From: UBA7672 sp965279205
GTDB taxonomy: Bacteria > Pseudomonadota > Alphaproteobacteria > Caulobacterales > Hyphomonadaceae
Assembly: GCA_965279205.1 (NCBI GenBank)
Contig: OZ257144.1
Location: 1,426,001 to 1,490,000 of the forward strand
Length of the DNA: 64,000 nt
Direction of reading: 5' to 3'
The position numbers were made by a program, and so were the translations under genes. Within the stretch, counting starts at the first letter, position 1. Each line of letters opens with the position of its first letter. Of this stretch, positions 40,657 through 48,790 are shown piece after piece. Below the pieces are notes generated by a model that saw only the letters and a program-made list of their open reading frames with translations, did not search any database and was not told the origin of the DNA.

Positions 40657-41373
40657 ATGCCGACAGAAGCTGACACGAAGTTCCGGATCCTCTTCGCGAT
40701 CTATCCGGGCATGACGCATCTCGACTTCACTGGCCCGCACCAGTTCCTCAGCCGCACGCCGAACTCGGAAACGATCGTTGCGAGCCCGGCCGGCCGCGCA
40801 GTCGAGGCCGATGGACTCACGTTCGGAAACACGGTGAGGATCGCAGACGTCAGAAGCTGCGACCTCATCTGTGTTCCCGGCGGGATCAACGCCACGAAAG
40901 TGGCGCAGGATACGGCTTTCGTCGCTGAGCTGCGCAGGCTCGCGCTGGGCGCGCGCTACATCACGTCGGTCTGCACCGGCTCGCTGATCCTCGGCGCGGC
41001 GGGTCTGCTGAAGGGCAAGCGCGCCGCGTGCCACTGGGCATGGGCCGACATGCTGCCGCTGTTCGGCGCCATCCATGATCCCGCCCGCGTAGCCCGCGAC
41101 GGCAACATCATCACCGGCGGAGGCGTCACAGCAGGCATCGACTTCGCGCTGACCGTGCTGGCCGAGGTAGCAGGCGAAGAGACGGCGCAGACAATCCAGC
41201 TCGCTCTCGAGTATGCGCCCGCGCCGCCCTTCAATTCAGGACGGCCAGAACACGCGCCTGCCAGTGTCCGCGCCTACTACGAAGTCCTGCGCCAGAAGAT
41301 GATGCCATCAAGGCTGGCCGAAGCGCAGCAGGCCGCATCGATGATGCTTCCGTCCGCTACTGCACCCGCGTGA
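40657..41373 (+). CDS. DJ-1/PfpI protein, isonitrile hydratase-like
   Basis: A 238-residue DJ-1/PfpI superfamily enzyme. The nucleophile Cys is in SVCTGSLILGAAGLL (about 109-123); GKRAACHWAW and the GGGVTAGIDFALTVLAE segment closely resemble isocyanide (isonitrile) hydratase of Pseudomonas, which hydrates isonitriles to formamides. The ATG at 40657 is preferred over an in-frame TTG at 40594. Its last 17 bases overlap the end of the convergent 5'-nucleotidase gene. Isonitrile specificity is an inference. Confidence 0.82.
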   Translation: MPTEADTKFRILFAIYPGMTHLDFTGPHQFLSRTPNSETIVASPAGRAVEADGLTFGNTVRIADVRSCDLICVPGGINATKVAQDTAFVAELRRLALGARYITSVCTGSLILGAAGLLKGKRAACHWAWADMLPLFGAIHDPARVARDGNIITGGGVTAGIDFALTVLAEVAGEETAQTIQLALEYAPAPPFNSGRPEHAPASVRAYYEVLRQKMMPSRLAEAQQAASMMLPSATAPA

Positions 41374-43009
41374 TCCGCCCCTTCGCATTGCCTGTGAGCG
41401 GGGAATGGGCGCGCATGTAGTTTTCCAGCGCTGAAACGTCGCCTCCGACATTGACGCGACTGGTTCCGGTCTTGAAGCCGAAGAAGCTGTCGCCGCCGCC
41501 AACAAGGAAGTTGTTGGTCACGACGCGATAGGACTGAGTCGCGACGAGCGGCTGGCCGTTCAGCTTGGTCGAACCCGGAATGATCTCGATCGGCTGGCCT
41601 GCTGCTTGGCGCCAGGAGAAGGTGAACCCGTCCGAGACCTGCAGGATATTGTTACCGCTCGGCTGGTATTGCTGCTTCAGGATCGTTTCGATGTCCGATC
41701 CGGTAAGCGTCAGGACAACCAGCTCGTTGCCGAAGGGTTGGACGGAAAAGATGTCGCCAAAGGTCACTTCGCCGCCATTCCGGAAGGGCAGGTCGGACCG
41801 TATGCCGCCGGGGTTCATGAAGGCGATTTCCACCTGACCAGCCTGCTCGCGCGCGGCTTCCAGCATGGAGTCGGCGATGATGTCACCAAGCGGACTCTCA
41901 CCTGTGTCGCCGCCCCGGCGAGCGACGGCTGCAGAGATGCGCCCGACCGGACGGGTCATCAGAGGTTCGGCCTGCTTCTTGTAGGCGCCGATCAGTTCGA
42001 GCTGGCCGGGGTCTTCCGGAAAGGCATCGTGAGCAATGACGATGTCCCTCGCGCGCGAGCCGATGACATCACGCGTCTTCGGATCGATCAGGATCGAGAT
42101 GTCAGTCAGCCGCGTGCCATAGGCGCCGGCGCCCGTGACCAGGCGACCGTCGACCGTACAGATGTAGATGCCGTTGGTATGTCCCGTCACAACCACATCG
42201 ACAGCCTTGTCGAATTTCGGGATGATGTCGGCAATCGTGCCGGTGAGGCCGTGGCACTCGTCGAGACTGCCCGTCGTGTAGCCGCCCTCGTGGATCAGAA
42301 CGACGATGGCTTCGACACCCTGAGCCTGCAGCTTCGGAACCAGCGCGTTGACGGTTTCCGCTTCGTCGCGGAACGAGATGCCAGCGCGGGATGCCGGCGT
42401 GATGACGTCAGCTGTGCCTTCAAGCGTCAGGCCAATGAAGCCCACTTTCACACCAGAGAATTCTCGAATGGCGTAGGGCGGGAATAGCGTTTCGCCGGAG
42501 TCGAGATAGGTCGACGCCGCAAGATACTCGAACTCCGCACCCTTGAACGGGGCGGGACCCGTGCAGCCATCGACCGGGTGACAGCCGCCAATCTGCATGC
42601 GGCGCAGTTCCTGCCAGCCTTCATCAAACTCATGATTGCCAACGCTGGTGATGGCGAGCCCCATCCTCGACATCGACTCGATCGTGGGCTCGTCGTGGAA
42701 CAGGCTGGAGAGCAGCGGCGATGCGCCGATCAGATCGCCTGCCGCGACCATGATGGTGTTGGGCGAGCGCTGGCGGAGCTGGGCGATGGCGCTTGCAAGC
42801 CGCGGAGCGCCACCGCCGGGAACCGTGTTCCACTTGGTCGGGTTGGCGGGATTGAACACGAAGGCGCCGCCCGCAGGCGGTTCAAGATTGCCGTGGAAAT
42901 CGTTGATGGCGAGGATGTGAATCTCGACCGGCGCCGCGCCGGTAGAAAGGCTGGCGCAGCCTGACAGGGCCAGGACCACAATAGATCCAAGCGTTTTCCG
43001 AAAGGCCAT
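41357..43009 (-). CDS. 5'-nucleotidase/UshA-family lipoprotein
   Basis: Periplasmic or outer-membrane-anchored metallophosphoesterase, 550 residues, that would release nucleosides or phosphate from nucleotides. A lipobox (ALSGC) lies near residue 18. Metal motifs are INDFHGN (about 35-41), AGDLIGASPLL, GNHEFDEG, and VTGHTNG (about 271); the C-terminal substrate domain has MNPGGIRSDL, SVQPFGN and NNFLVGGGDSF. The ATG at 43009 has GAGAGG about 8 bases upstream, better than a GTG at 43024. Confidence 0.93.
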   Translation of the reverse strand: MAFRKTLGSIVVLALSGCASLSTGAAPVEIHILAINDFHGNLEPPAGGAFVFNPANPTKWNTVPGGGAPRLASAIAQLRQRSPNTIMVAAGDLIGASPLLSSLFHDEPTIESMSRMGLAITSVGNHEFDEGWQELRRMQIGGCHPVDGCTGPAPFKGAEFEYLAASTYLDSGETLFPPYAIREFSGVKVGFIGLTLEGTADVITPASRAGISFRDEAETVNALVPKLQAQGVEAIVVLIHEGGYTTGSLDECHGLTGTIADIIPKFDKAVDVVVTGHTNGIYICTVDGRLVTGAGAYGTRLTDISILIDPKTRDVIGSRARDIVIAHDAFPEDPGQLELIGAYKKQAEPLMTRPVGRISAAVARRGGDTGESPLGDIIADSMLEAAREQAGQVEIAFMNPGGIRSDLPFRNGGEVTFGDIFSVQPFGNELVVLTLTGSDIETILKQQYQPSGNNILQVSDGFTFSWRQAAGQPIEIIPGSTKLNGQPLVATQSYRVVTNNFLVGGGDSFFGFKTGTSRVNVGGDVSALENYMRAHSPLTGNAKGRITRVQ

Positions 43010-43072
43010 GCTGACACCTCTCACTTCAATGCCTGTCAGGCACGAAGGCGAAGCGATGACAAGTCTCGCCTT

Positions 43073-43717
43073 CTAGTTCCCCGCTGGCTTCGCCGCCGCT
43101 GCGGCTGCCGCGCGGAAGGCCGCAAGCTGCTGGAGGGCCGCCATCTGGTCGGCTGGCAGGCTCTCGACCTTCGGGCAGCGCGGATCGGTATTCTGGATCG
43201 CTTTCGCCATCGTCGGCGTGACCGGGATCGGTGCGCAACCATGACCCTGTTCGCAGACCATGTCCCATTTCTTCTCGGCTTGCGCGTGGCAGGACAGGCA
43301 GTTGCCGCCGAACTGGTTGACCACGTCGGTCGCGCCTCTGACGCGAATTTTCGTGGCCGTGGGCTGGACGTCGAGTTCGAAGAACTCCCAGTCGTTCGTT
43401 GCCGCGTTGTAGCCGGCGTGGTGCTTGACCATCGCCTCACCCGGCACGAGCTGGATCACTGACCCTGGTGGATAAACGCCTCCGGCATTGCCGTTCGCTA
43501 CAGCCAGTGTCGCGTCGACATTGCCGAGCACGTTGCCGACGTAGAACCCGCGCACGGCCTTGAGGTCGCGGATGCAGCCAAAGCTGGCCTCAGAGATGAC
43601 GATCGGCCTGGGGGCGGGTGCAGCGGCGATTTCCGGTGATGGAGCAGGGGGATTGGCCGCGCATGCGGCGAGGCCAGCGGCAATAGCAATACCTAACATA
43701 GCGCGTTTGAAATTCAT
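43073..43717 (-). CDS. Lipoprotein with one c-type haem motif
   Basis: A 214-residue lipoprotein (lipobox LAAC, Cys19) with one CxxCH haem-attachment site, NCLSCH (140-144). The region before it (GSVIQLVPGEAMVKHH...NDWEFFELD...) resembles the cytochrome P460 fold, a mono-haem periplasmic domain. The C-terminal 20 residues are Ala-rich. The redox partner is unknown. It lies 63 bases upstream of the nucleotidase gene on the same strand and may share its transcript. Confidence 0.7.
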   Translation of the reverse strand: MNFKRAMLGIAIAAGLAACAANPPAPSPEIAAAPAPRPIVISEASFGCIRDLKAVRGFYVGNVLGNVDATLAVANGNAGGVYPPGSVIQLVPGEAMVKHHAGYNAATNDWEFFELDVQPTATKIRVRGATDVVNQFGGNCLSCHAQAEKKWDMVCEQGHGCAPIPVTPTMAKAIQNTDPRCPKVESLPADQMAALQQLAAFRAAAAAAAKPAGN

Positions 43718-43873
43718 CGTCCCGACTCCCCGTCGATCAATTCGGTCATGTTAGCGCGGTTCGCCTCGCAAACAAATGGGTACTAGGCCCCCAAACTCAT
43801 GGCTTCGTGATCATGGCGTCCTTGCTGGACCGAAACTTCGGCTGCACGTTGCGTCGTTCTGCAGGAGCTGGTC

Positions 43874-44758
43874 ATGACGCCGCTCTTCCGCGTCGCCACG
43901 CTGATTTCCTTCGCCGCTATCCTGTGCACGCCGCAGGACGCCCGGGCGCAGCGCGACAACGCCGTCGATCTTGAACTGGTACTCGCGGTCGATATCTCGC
44001 GCTCGATGGATTTCGACGAACACACGCTGCAGCGGAACGGTTATGTCGACGCTTTCCGCCACAAGGACGTCATTGATGCGCTGATGAGCGGTCCCCACGG
44101 GCGGATTGCGGTCACCTACATGGAGTGGGCGAACGATGCGCGCCAGGTGATCCCGTGGACGATCATCGACAGCGCTGCGGCCGCGAGTACGTTCGCTGAC
44201 CGGATGGCAGCCGAACCCATCTATGGAGAACGGCGTACGTCGATCTCCACCGCGCTCTATGAAGCCGAGCGGCTGATCCGCGAGAATGACATCACCTCGC
44301 ACCGGCAGGTAATCGATATTTCCGGCGACGGCGCCAACAATGCCGGTGGGTCGGTCGAAGAGGCTCGCGATTTCGTCCTCAAGCGCAAGATCAACATCAA
44401 TGGCCTGCCAATCCTGCTGCACGCCGACGGCAATGGCGGGTTCGCTAGCGGGGGCGGGGGCTTTGGCGGGCCCGGCATCGATATCCCGCACCTCGACCGC
44501 TACTACAAACACTGCGTCATTGGCGGCGACGGCGCCTTCATTGCGCCGGTGTTCGATCTCAAGCATCTCAGCGCCACGATCCGCAAGAAGCTGGTGCTGG
44601 AAATCGCCAGCCTTGAGGTCGCGCCGGAAACTGCGCCGATCCAGTATGCCGATGCGCCCGGCGTGACGCGTGTGCAGCTGAAGCTGCCTGCCGAAAAGTC
44701 CGACTGCTTTGCCGGCGAAAAGGCTCGCGCCCTGCGCGAGGGCGGCGGTTTCCCCTGA
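43874..44758 (+). CDS. Secreted DUF1194 (VWA-like) protein
   Basis: A 294-residue protein with a signal peptide (about 26 residues, ARA-Q) and a DUF1194 domain related to von Willebrand A. A MIDAS-type DISRSMD sequence is near residue 40, and the DISGDGANN segment near 147 provides a second acidic cluster. A Gly-rich loop is at 190-203. Proteins of this family are common secreted hypotheticals in Alphaproteobacteria; ligand binding by a metal ion is likely but undefined. Confidence 0.85.
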   Translation: MTPLFRVATLISFAAILCTPQDARAQRDNAVDLELVLAVDISRSMDFDEHTLQRNGYVDAFRHKDVIDALMSGPHGRIAVTYMEWANDARQVIPWTIIDSAAAASTFADRMAAEPIYGERRTSISTALYEAERLIRENDITSHRQVIDISGDGANNAGGSVEEARDFVLKRKININGLPILLHADGNGGFASGGGGFGGPGIDIPHLDRYYKHCVIGGDGAFIAPVFDLKHLSATIRKKLVLEIASLEVAPETAPIQYADAPGVTRVQLKLPAEKSDCFAGEKARALREGGGFP

Positions 44759-44783
44759 GCCGCGCCGCCGCTAGACTGCCGTC

Positions 44784-45185
44784 ATGGCAAAGGCCCCCCC
44801 GAAAACGACGCCGATCGAGACGGTCGAAGCGGAGCTGACCAGGTTCGGCCTCAGCCTGCCGGAAACCGAGGTCGGCCCCGGTTGGGCGACTACGCGCGTG
44901 CTGAAGGTGCGAGGCAAGATGTTCTACGTCTTCGGTGACCGGAAGGAGCCGCCGGGCGAACTGACCATCATCGTCAAGCTGCCGATCGCGGCGGAGATGG
45001 TCCAGGACCTCTATTTCGTCCGGGAGAGCAAGGGCTGGTTCAAGCAACACGATTGGGTGATCGCCCACTTCGATGCCGAGGACGACATTGTGGCGGAATT
45101 GGACACGCTGAAGGCCTGGATGATCCAGAGCTATTGCGCCATGGCGCCAAAGAAGCTGGCAAAGCTTGTGCGGGGTGACGCATGA
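44784..45185 (+). CDS. MmcQ/YjbR family protein
   Basis: A 133-residue protein of the MmcQ/YjbR (DUF419) family, a small DNA-binding-like fold of unknown role. The family pattern of a LPETEVGPGWATTRVLKVRGKMFYVFG core followed by a KLP turn and WFKQHDWVIAHF is visible. It is cytosolic, with no signal peptide. It follows the DUF1194 gene by 25 bases on the same strand. Confidence 0.85.
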   Translation: MAKAPPKTTPIETVEAELTRFGLSLPETEVGPGWATTRVLKVRGKMFYVFGDRKEPPGELTIIVKLPIAAEMVQDLYFVRESKGWFKQHDWVIAHFDAEDDIVAELDTLKAWMIQSYCAMAPKKLAKLVRGDA

Positions 45186-45264
45186 TCGCAGTAGAGCAGG
45201 CTTGCATGAACCACCCCGGATCGGGTGGACTGCGGGCTAGTGCTGCGTTGTTCGTGGAGATGGA

Positions 45265-48129
45265 ATGAGGCCCTTGCTGAAACCGGTTGCCGGTCTGCTC
45301 ACTGCCGCCCTTGTCGGGCTTGGCGGCATGGTCCTGCTGGAGGCCTCGGCGAAGCCGCAGGTGTCGCTTTCGCAGCAAGCCCCCAAGGGCTGGGCGCGAG
45401 AGCGCAGCGATCTCCCGCATGATCCGGACTATCTCCTCGGCACGCTGCCCAACGGCATGCGCTATCTCATCCTGCCGAACCAGGTGCCGCCCGGACAGGT
45501 GGCGATGCGCCTGATGATCAGCGCCGGTTCGATGCAGGAGCGGCCCGGCGAGGAAGGCGTTGCGCACTTTCTCGAGCACCTGGCTTTCCGCGGAACGAAG
45601 GAATATCCGGACGGCGAGATCCAGCGGACGCTGGAGGATCTTGGTCTGCAGATGGGCGACGACGCCAACGCCAGCACAGGCGCCGACCGTACGATCTTCA
45701 TGCTCAACATGGCGCGCAACGACACAACGTCGCTGGACACCGGCCTGCACATCTTCCGTCAGATCGTCAGCGCGATGAACATCGCACCGGAAATGGTCGA
45801 TGCGGAGCGCGGCGTCGTGCTCGCGGAAGAACGCGTGCGGGCCGGGCCGGGGCTTGAGGCTCAGGTCGCGCTGCTCAAGCTGCAGATGGGCGATCATCCC
45901 TTCGGCCGTCCGCCAATCGGCCTGCGCAAGGTGATCGAGACGGTGACGCCGGAGCGCATCCGAGGCTTCTATGATGCCTATTACCGGCCGGAACGCGCAA
46001 CGCTTGTGATCATTGGCGACATCAATCCGGCAATGCTGATCCCCGCGATCGAGGCGCGTTTCAGCGACTGGACAGGACGCGGTAAGCCCGGCGGCGATCC
46101 GGCCCCTGTCACCACCAAGCCTCCGTCACCCGATGTGGCGATGCTCGTCACCACCGGCGCGCCGGACACCAGCGTGATGCTGCGCTGGTTCGAGCCCTAT
46201 CGCGATGTGCCGAGAACCAAGGCCGAGCGTCGAAAGAGCATGGTCGAGTCCCTCGGCTTTGGCGCGATCAGCCAGCGCATGCAGGGCTTCAACGAAGCGG
46301 CCGGCTTGCCTGCGCGAGGCGTCAGCGCGCCCCAGCAGAACACGATCCAGAATGTCTGGACCGGGCTGACGGCCTCGTCAGGCAGCGTCACCAACGTGGC
46401 CGGCACGATCGACCTGATGATGAAAGCCTCCAGGCAGGCTCAGCAATTCGGCATTACCCAGGAGGAGCTCGACCGGCAGATCGCCCTGCGGCTCGACGTT
46501 GCGAAGGAAGCCGCATCGCGCGGCCGTACCGGCACGTCGGAATTCCTGGTGGAAGGGGCGGTCAGCCAGGTAGCCGCTGACGCTGTCTTCATCTCGGCCA
46601 AGGATGCGCTGGCGATGTTCCAGGAACAGGTGAAGACGATCACACTCGCTGAGGTCAATGCCTCGCTGAAAGCCAAGCTCGCAACCAAGCCGGTGCTCAT
46701 CTATCGCGGCCCCACCGCGCCGGCGGGCGGCGAACAGGCGCTGCGCGACGCCTTCAACAAAGCGATGTCGGCAAAGCTTGCGGCCTATGTGCCGGACGCC
46801 GTGAAGCCGTGGCCCTATACGGATTTCGGTCCGGCCGGAAAAGTCGCGGAACGAAAGGCCATTCCGGATCTCGGTGTCACGCTTGTGCGCTTCGAGAATG
46901 GCGTGAAGCTGACCGTCAAACCGATGCCCAGCAACAAGGACGCGGTAACCGTACAGCTGAGGCTTGGCCGTGGCCGGCTGCAGATGCCGATCAACGTGAT
47001 CGACGCGTCCGACATGGGCCTCACGCTCTGGGGCGTTGGCGGCTTGAACAAGCTGACCCGCACCGAGGAGGCGCGGACGCTGACCGGCAAGCGCGTGGCG
47101 GCGGATGCGAACACGGAAGACGACGCCTATACGCTCGATTGCCTCAACTGCACCACGCGCAATGATTTCGCGCTTGAGATGCAGCTGATGGCGGCCATGG
47201 TCTCCGATCCTGCCTATCGCGCCGACGACTGGGCGTCCCTGATGGCGGGCTCCGATCGGGCCGAGGAATCCATGCCGCTGACCGCCAGCGGTGTCATGGC
47301 GCGCGAATACGACCGCGTCGTCCACTCCGGCGATCTGCGCTGGACGATCAATACCAAGTCGATGCGCGATACATGGAAGCCGAAGGACTCGGTCGCCTAC
47401 ATCCGGCCGATCGTCGAGAAATCGTCGATCGAGGTGATCGTGCTTGGCGACATCGGGACCGAGACGGTCATCGCGGAAGTCGGCAGGACGCTGGGCGCGT
47501 TGCCGCCGCGTCCGGACTTCGTCGAGCCGCCGGGCTGGCGTGATGTGAAGTTCCCGGCGCCGGGTACGTCGACCCTGCCGCACAAGGGACGCGCCGACCA
47601 GGGCTTCGCAATGGTTGCCTGGCCAACCTATCAGGGCATGTTCAGGAACCTGCGCGAACAGCAGATCGGCTGGGTGATCGGCCAGATGATCCGCGACAAC
47701 GCCACGCGCAAGTTCCGCAGTGAGGGTGGGGCGACCTATTCGCCGACCACGGCGGTCGACTTTTCGCCCTTCCTGCCGGACTACGGCTATATCGGCGCGA
47801 TGGTGGAAGTGCCGCCGGACATGATCTCGACCGTGCAGGCGCAGATGGAAGCGATTGCAGCCGATCTTGCGGCCAATCCCGTGCCGGCATCGGAAGTGAC
47901 CCGGATCGTGACACCACGGCTGGAGCAGGCCAAGCGCGACGTTGCCGCGAATATCGGCTTCTGGCTGACCTACCTCGCAGGCGCGCACGAACCGCAGGCG
48001 GGTGGGCCGGAGCTTATCCGCACACAGATCCGCGACCTGCAGAGCATCACGCCGGCGGACGTTCAGGCGATGGCGAAGAAGTGGCTCAGGCCGGAGACGG
48101 CGTGGAAGCTGCGTGTTGTGCCGGGCTAG
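45265..48129 (+). CDS. M16 family zinc metallopeptidase (periplasmic)
   Basis: A 954-residue insulinase/pitrilysin-family peptidase with two M16 halves. The first half carries the inverted zinc motif HFLEH (about 102-106) and a distal glutamate in the VVLAEERVR segment; the second half lacks the motif, as usual. An N-terminal hydrophobic stretch (about 8-28) should export or anchor it. It probably degrades peptides in the periplasm. Its last 44 bases overlap the convergent sortase gene. Confidence 0.9.
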   Translation: MRPLLKPVAGLLTAALVGLGGMVLLEASAKPQVSLSQQAPKGWARERSDLPHDPDYLLGTLPNGMRYLILPNQVPPGQVAMRLMISAGSMQERPGEEGVAHFLEHLAFRGTKEYPDGEIQRTLEDLGLQMGDDANASTGADRTIFMLNMARNDTTSLDTGLHIFRQIVSAMNIAPEMVDAERGVVLAEERVRAGPGLEAQVALLKLQMGDHPFGRPPIGLRKVIETVTPERIRGFYDAYYRPERATLVIIGDINPAMLIPAIEARFSDWTGRGKPGGDPAPVTTKPPSPDVAMLVTTGAPDTSVMLRWFEPYRDVPRTKAERRKSMVESLGFGAISQRMQGFNEAAGLPARGVSAPQQNTIQNVWTGLTASSGSVTNVAGTIDLMMKASRQAQQFGITQEELDRQIALRLDVAKEAASRGRTGTSEFLVEGAVSQVAADAVFISAKDALAMFQEQVKTITLAEVNASLKAKLATKPVLIYRGPTAPAGGEQALRDAFNKAMSAKLAAYVPDAVKPWPYTDFGPAGKVAERKAIPDLGVTLVRFENGVKLTVKPMPSNKDAVTVQLRLGRGRLQMPINVIDASDMGLTLWGVGGLNKLTRTEEARTLTGKRVAADANTEDDAYTLDCLNCTTRNDFALEMQLMAAMVSDPAYRADDWASLMAGSDRAEESMPLTASGVMAREYDRVVHSGDLRWTINTKSMRDTWKPKDSVAYIRPIVEKSSIEVIVLGDIGTETVIAEVGRTLGALPPRPDFVEPPGWRDVKFPAPGTSTLPHKGRADQGFAMVAWPTYQGMFRNLREQQIGWVIGQMIRDNATRKFRSEGGATYSPTTAVDFSPFLPDYGYIGAMVEVPPDMISTVQAQMEAIAADLAANPVPASEVTRIVTPRLEQAKRDVAANIGFWLTYLAGAHEPQAGGPELIRTQIRDLQSITPADVQAMAKKWLRPETAWKLRVVPG

Positions 48130-48730
48130 CTTCGGTATCCAGCTCGGCCCAGACGACGTAGCGCATCGGTCCGTGAACCTTGGCGTCCAGCGGCCAGCAG
48201 GTAACCAGCGCTATGCGGGCTGTGTCGCCATCGCGCGTATGGATGCCGGAAGCGTCCCAGCGGACGACTTCCGATCCGGTGACGTGGAACGTCCTGGCGC
48301 CATCGGGCAGGTTGATCTCGACCGGGTCGCCGACCTTTAGCTGATCCAAGAATGCAAAGTGCGTGTCGCGGTGAGCGGCAAAGACGGCAACGCCTCGCTC
48401 GCCGGGCTTCACGGACGCCGCCATCAATGTCGGACCAAAGGCGAGGCTTTCGCCCGCGGCGTCGGTCAGCGCCAGTACGCTGCGCTTTTGCGATGGGAAG
48501 ACGAGTTTGGCCGTGGGCGTGAAATCCGCCCACGGCCATGGCCTCGCTGGATCGCCGGTGGAAAGCTGACGCTCCCAGGCGTTCGTCATGAGGACCTGGG
48601 CGACCTGCGCCTTGGCCGGTATGAACAACGCCTGCGCGGCGATGAGCGCGCCTGCAACCAGACATGCAAGAGCCGACAGGGACCGGGTCGATAGGCCCCT
48701 GGGTCTCGACGGCTCGGACATGTTCGTCAT
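48086..48730 (-). CDS. Class GN sortase
   Basis: Proteobacterial (class GN) sortase of 214 residues, a membrane-anchored cysteine transpeptidase (transmembrane helix about 18-38). The catalytic triad is visible: His120 in AAHRDTH, Cys178 in LVTCWP, Arg190 in GPMRY. Such sortases usually have a single substrate, encoded next door; the gene upstream on the same strand is that target. The ATG at 48730 has GGAG 6 bases upstream. The acceptor in Gram-negative envelopes is unknown. Confidence 0.92.
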   Translation of the reverse strand: MTNMSEPSRPRGLSTRSLSALACLVAGALIAAQALFIPAKAQVAQVLMTNAWERQLSTGDPARPWPWADFTPTAKLVFPSQKRSVLALTDAAGESLAFGPTLMAASVKPGERGVAVFAAHRDTHFAFLDQLKVGDPVEINLPDGARTFHVTGSEVVRWDASGIHTRDGDTARIALVTCWPLDAKVHGPMRYVVWAELDTEASPAQHAASTPSPA

Positions 48731-48754
48731 CACAAACTCCGAAACTCGAGCCCA

Positions 48755-48780
48755 CCCTCCCGGAAGCGGTTGCGGGAGGG
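48755..48780 (-). terminator. Hairpin between sortase target and sortase genes
   Basis: Perfect 8-bp stem CCCTCCCG (48755-48762) / CGGGAGGG (48773-48780) with a 10-base loop, 10 bases past the stop of the target gene and before the sortase gene. No T-run follows. It may lower sortase expression relative to the target, or stabilise the upstream mRNA. Confidence 0.4.
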
Positions 48781-48790
48781 CGGGCCGCGG

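Noticed and set aside
46378..47988. A 536-codon open frame on the minus strand opposite the M16 peptidase
   Set aside because: It is the antisense shadow of a clear M16 gene, with no domain and no ribosome-binding site.
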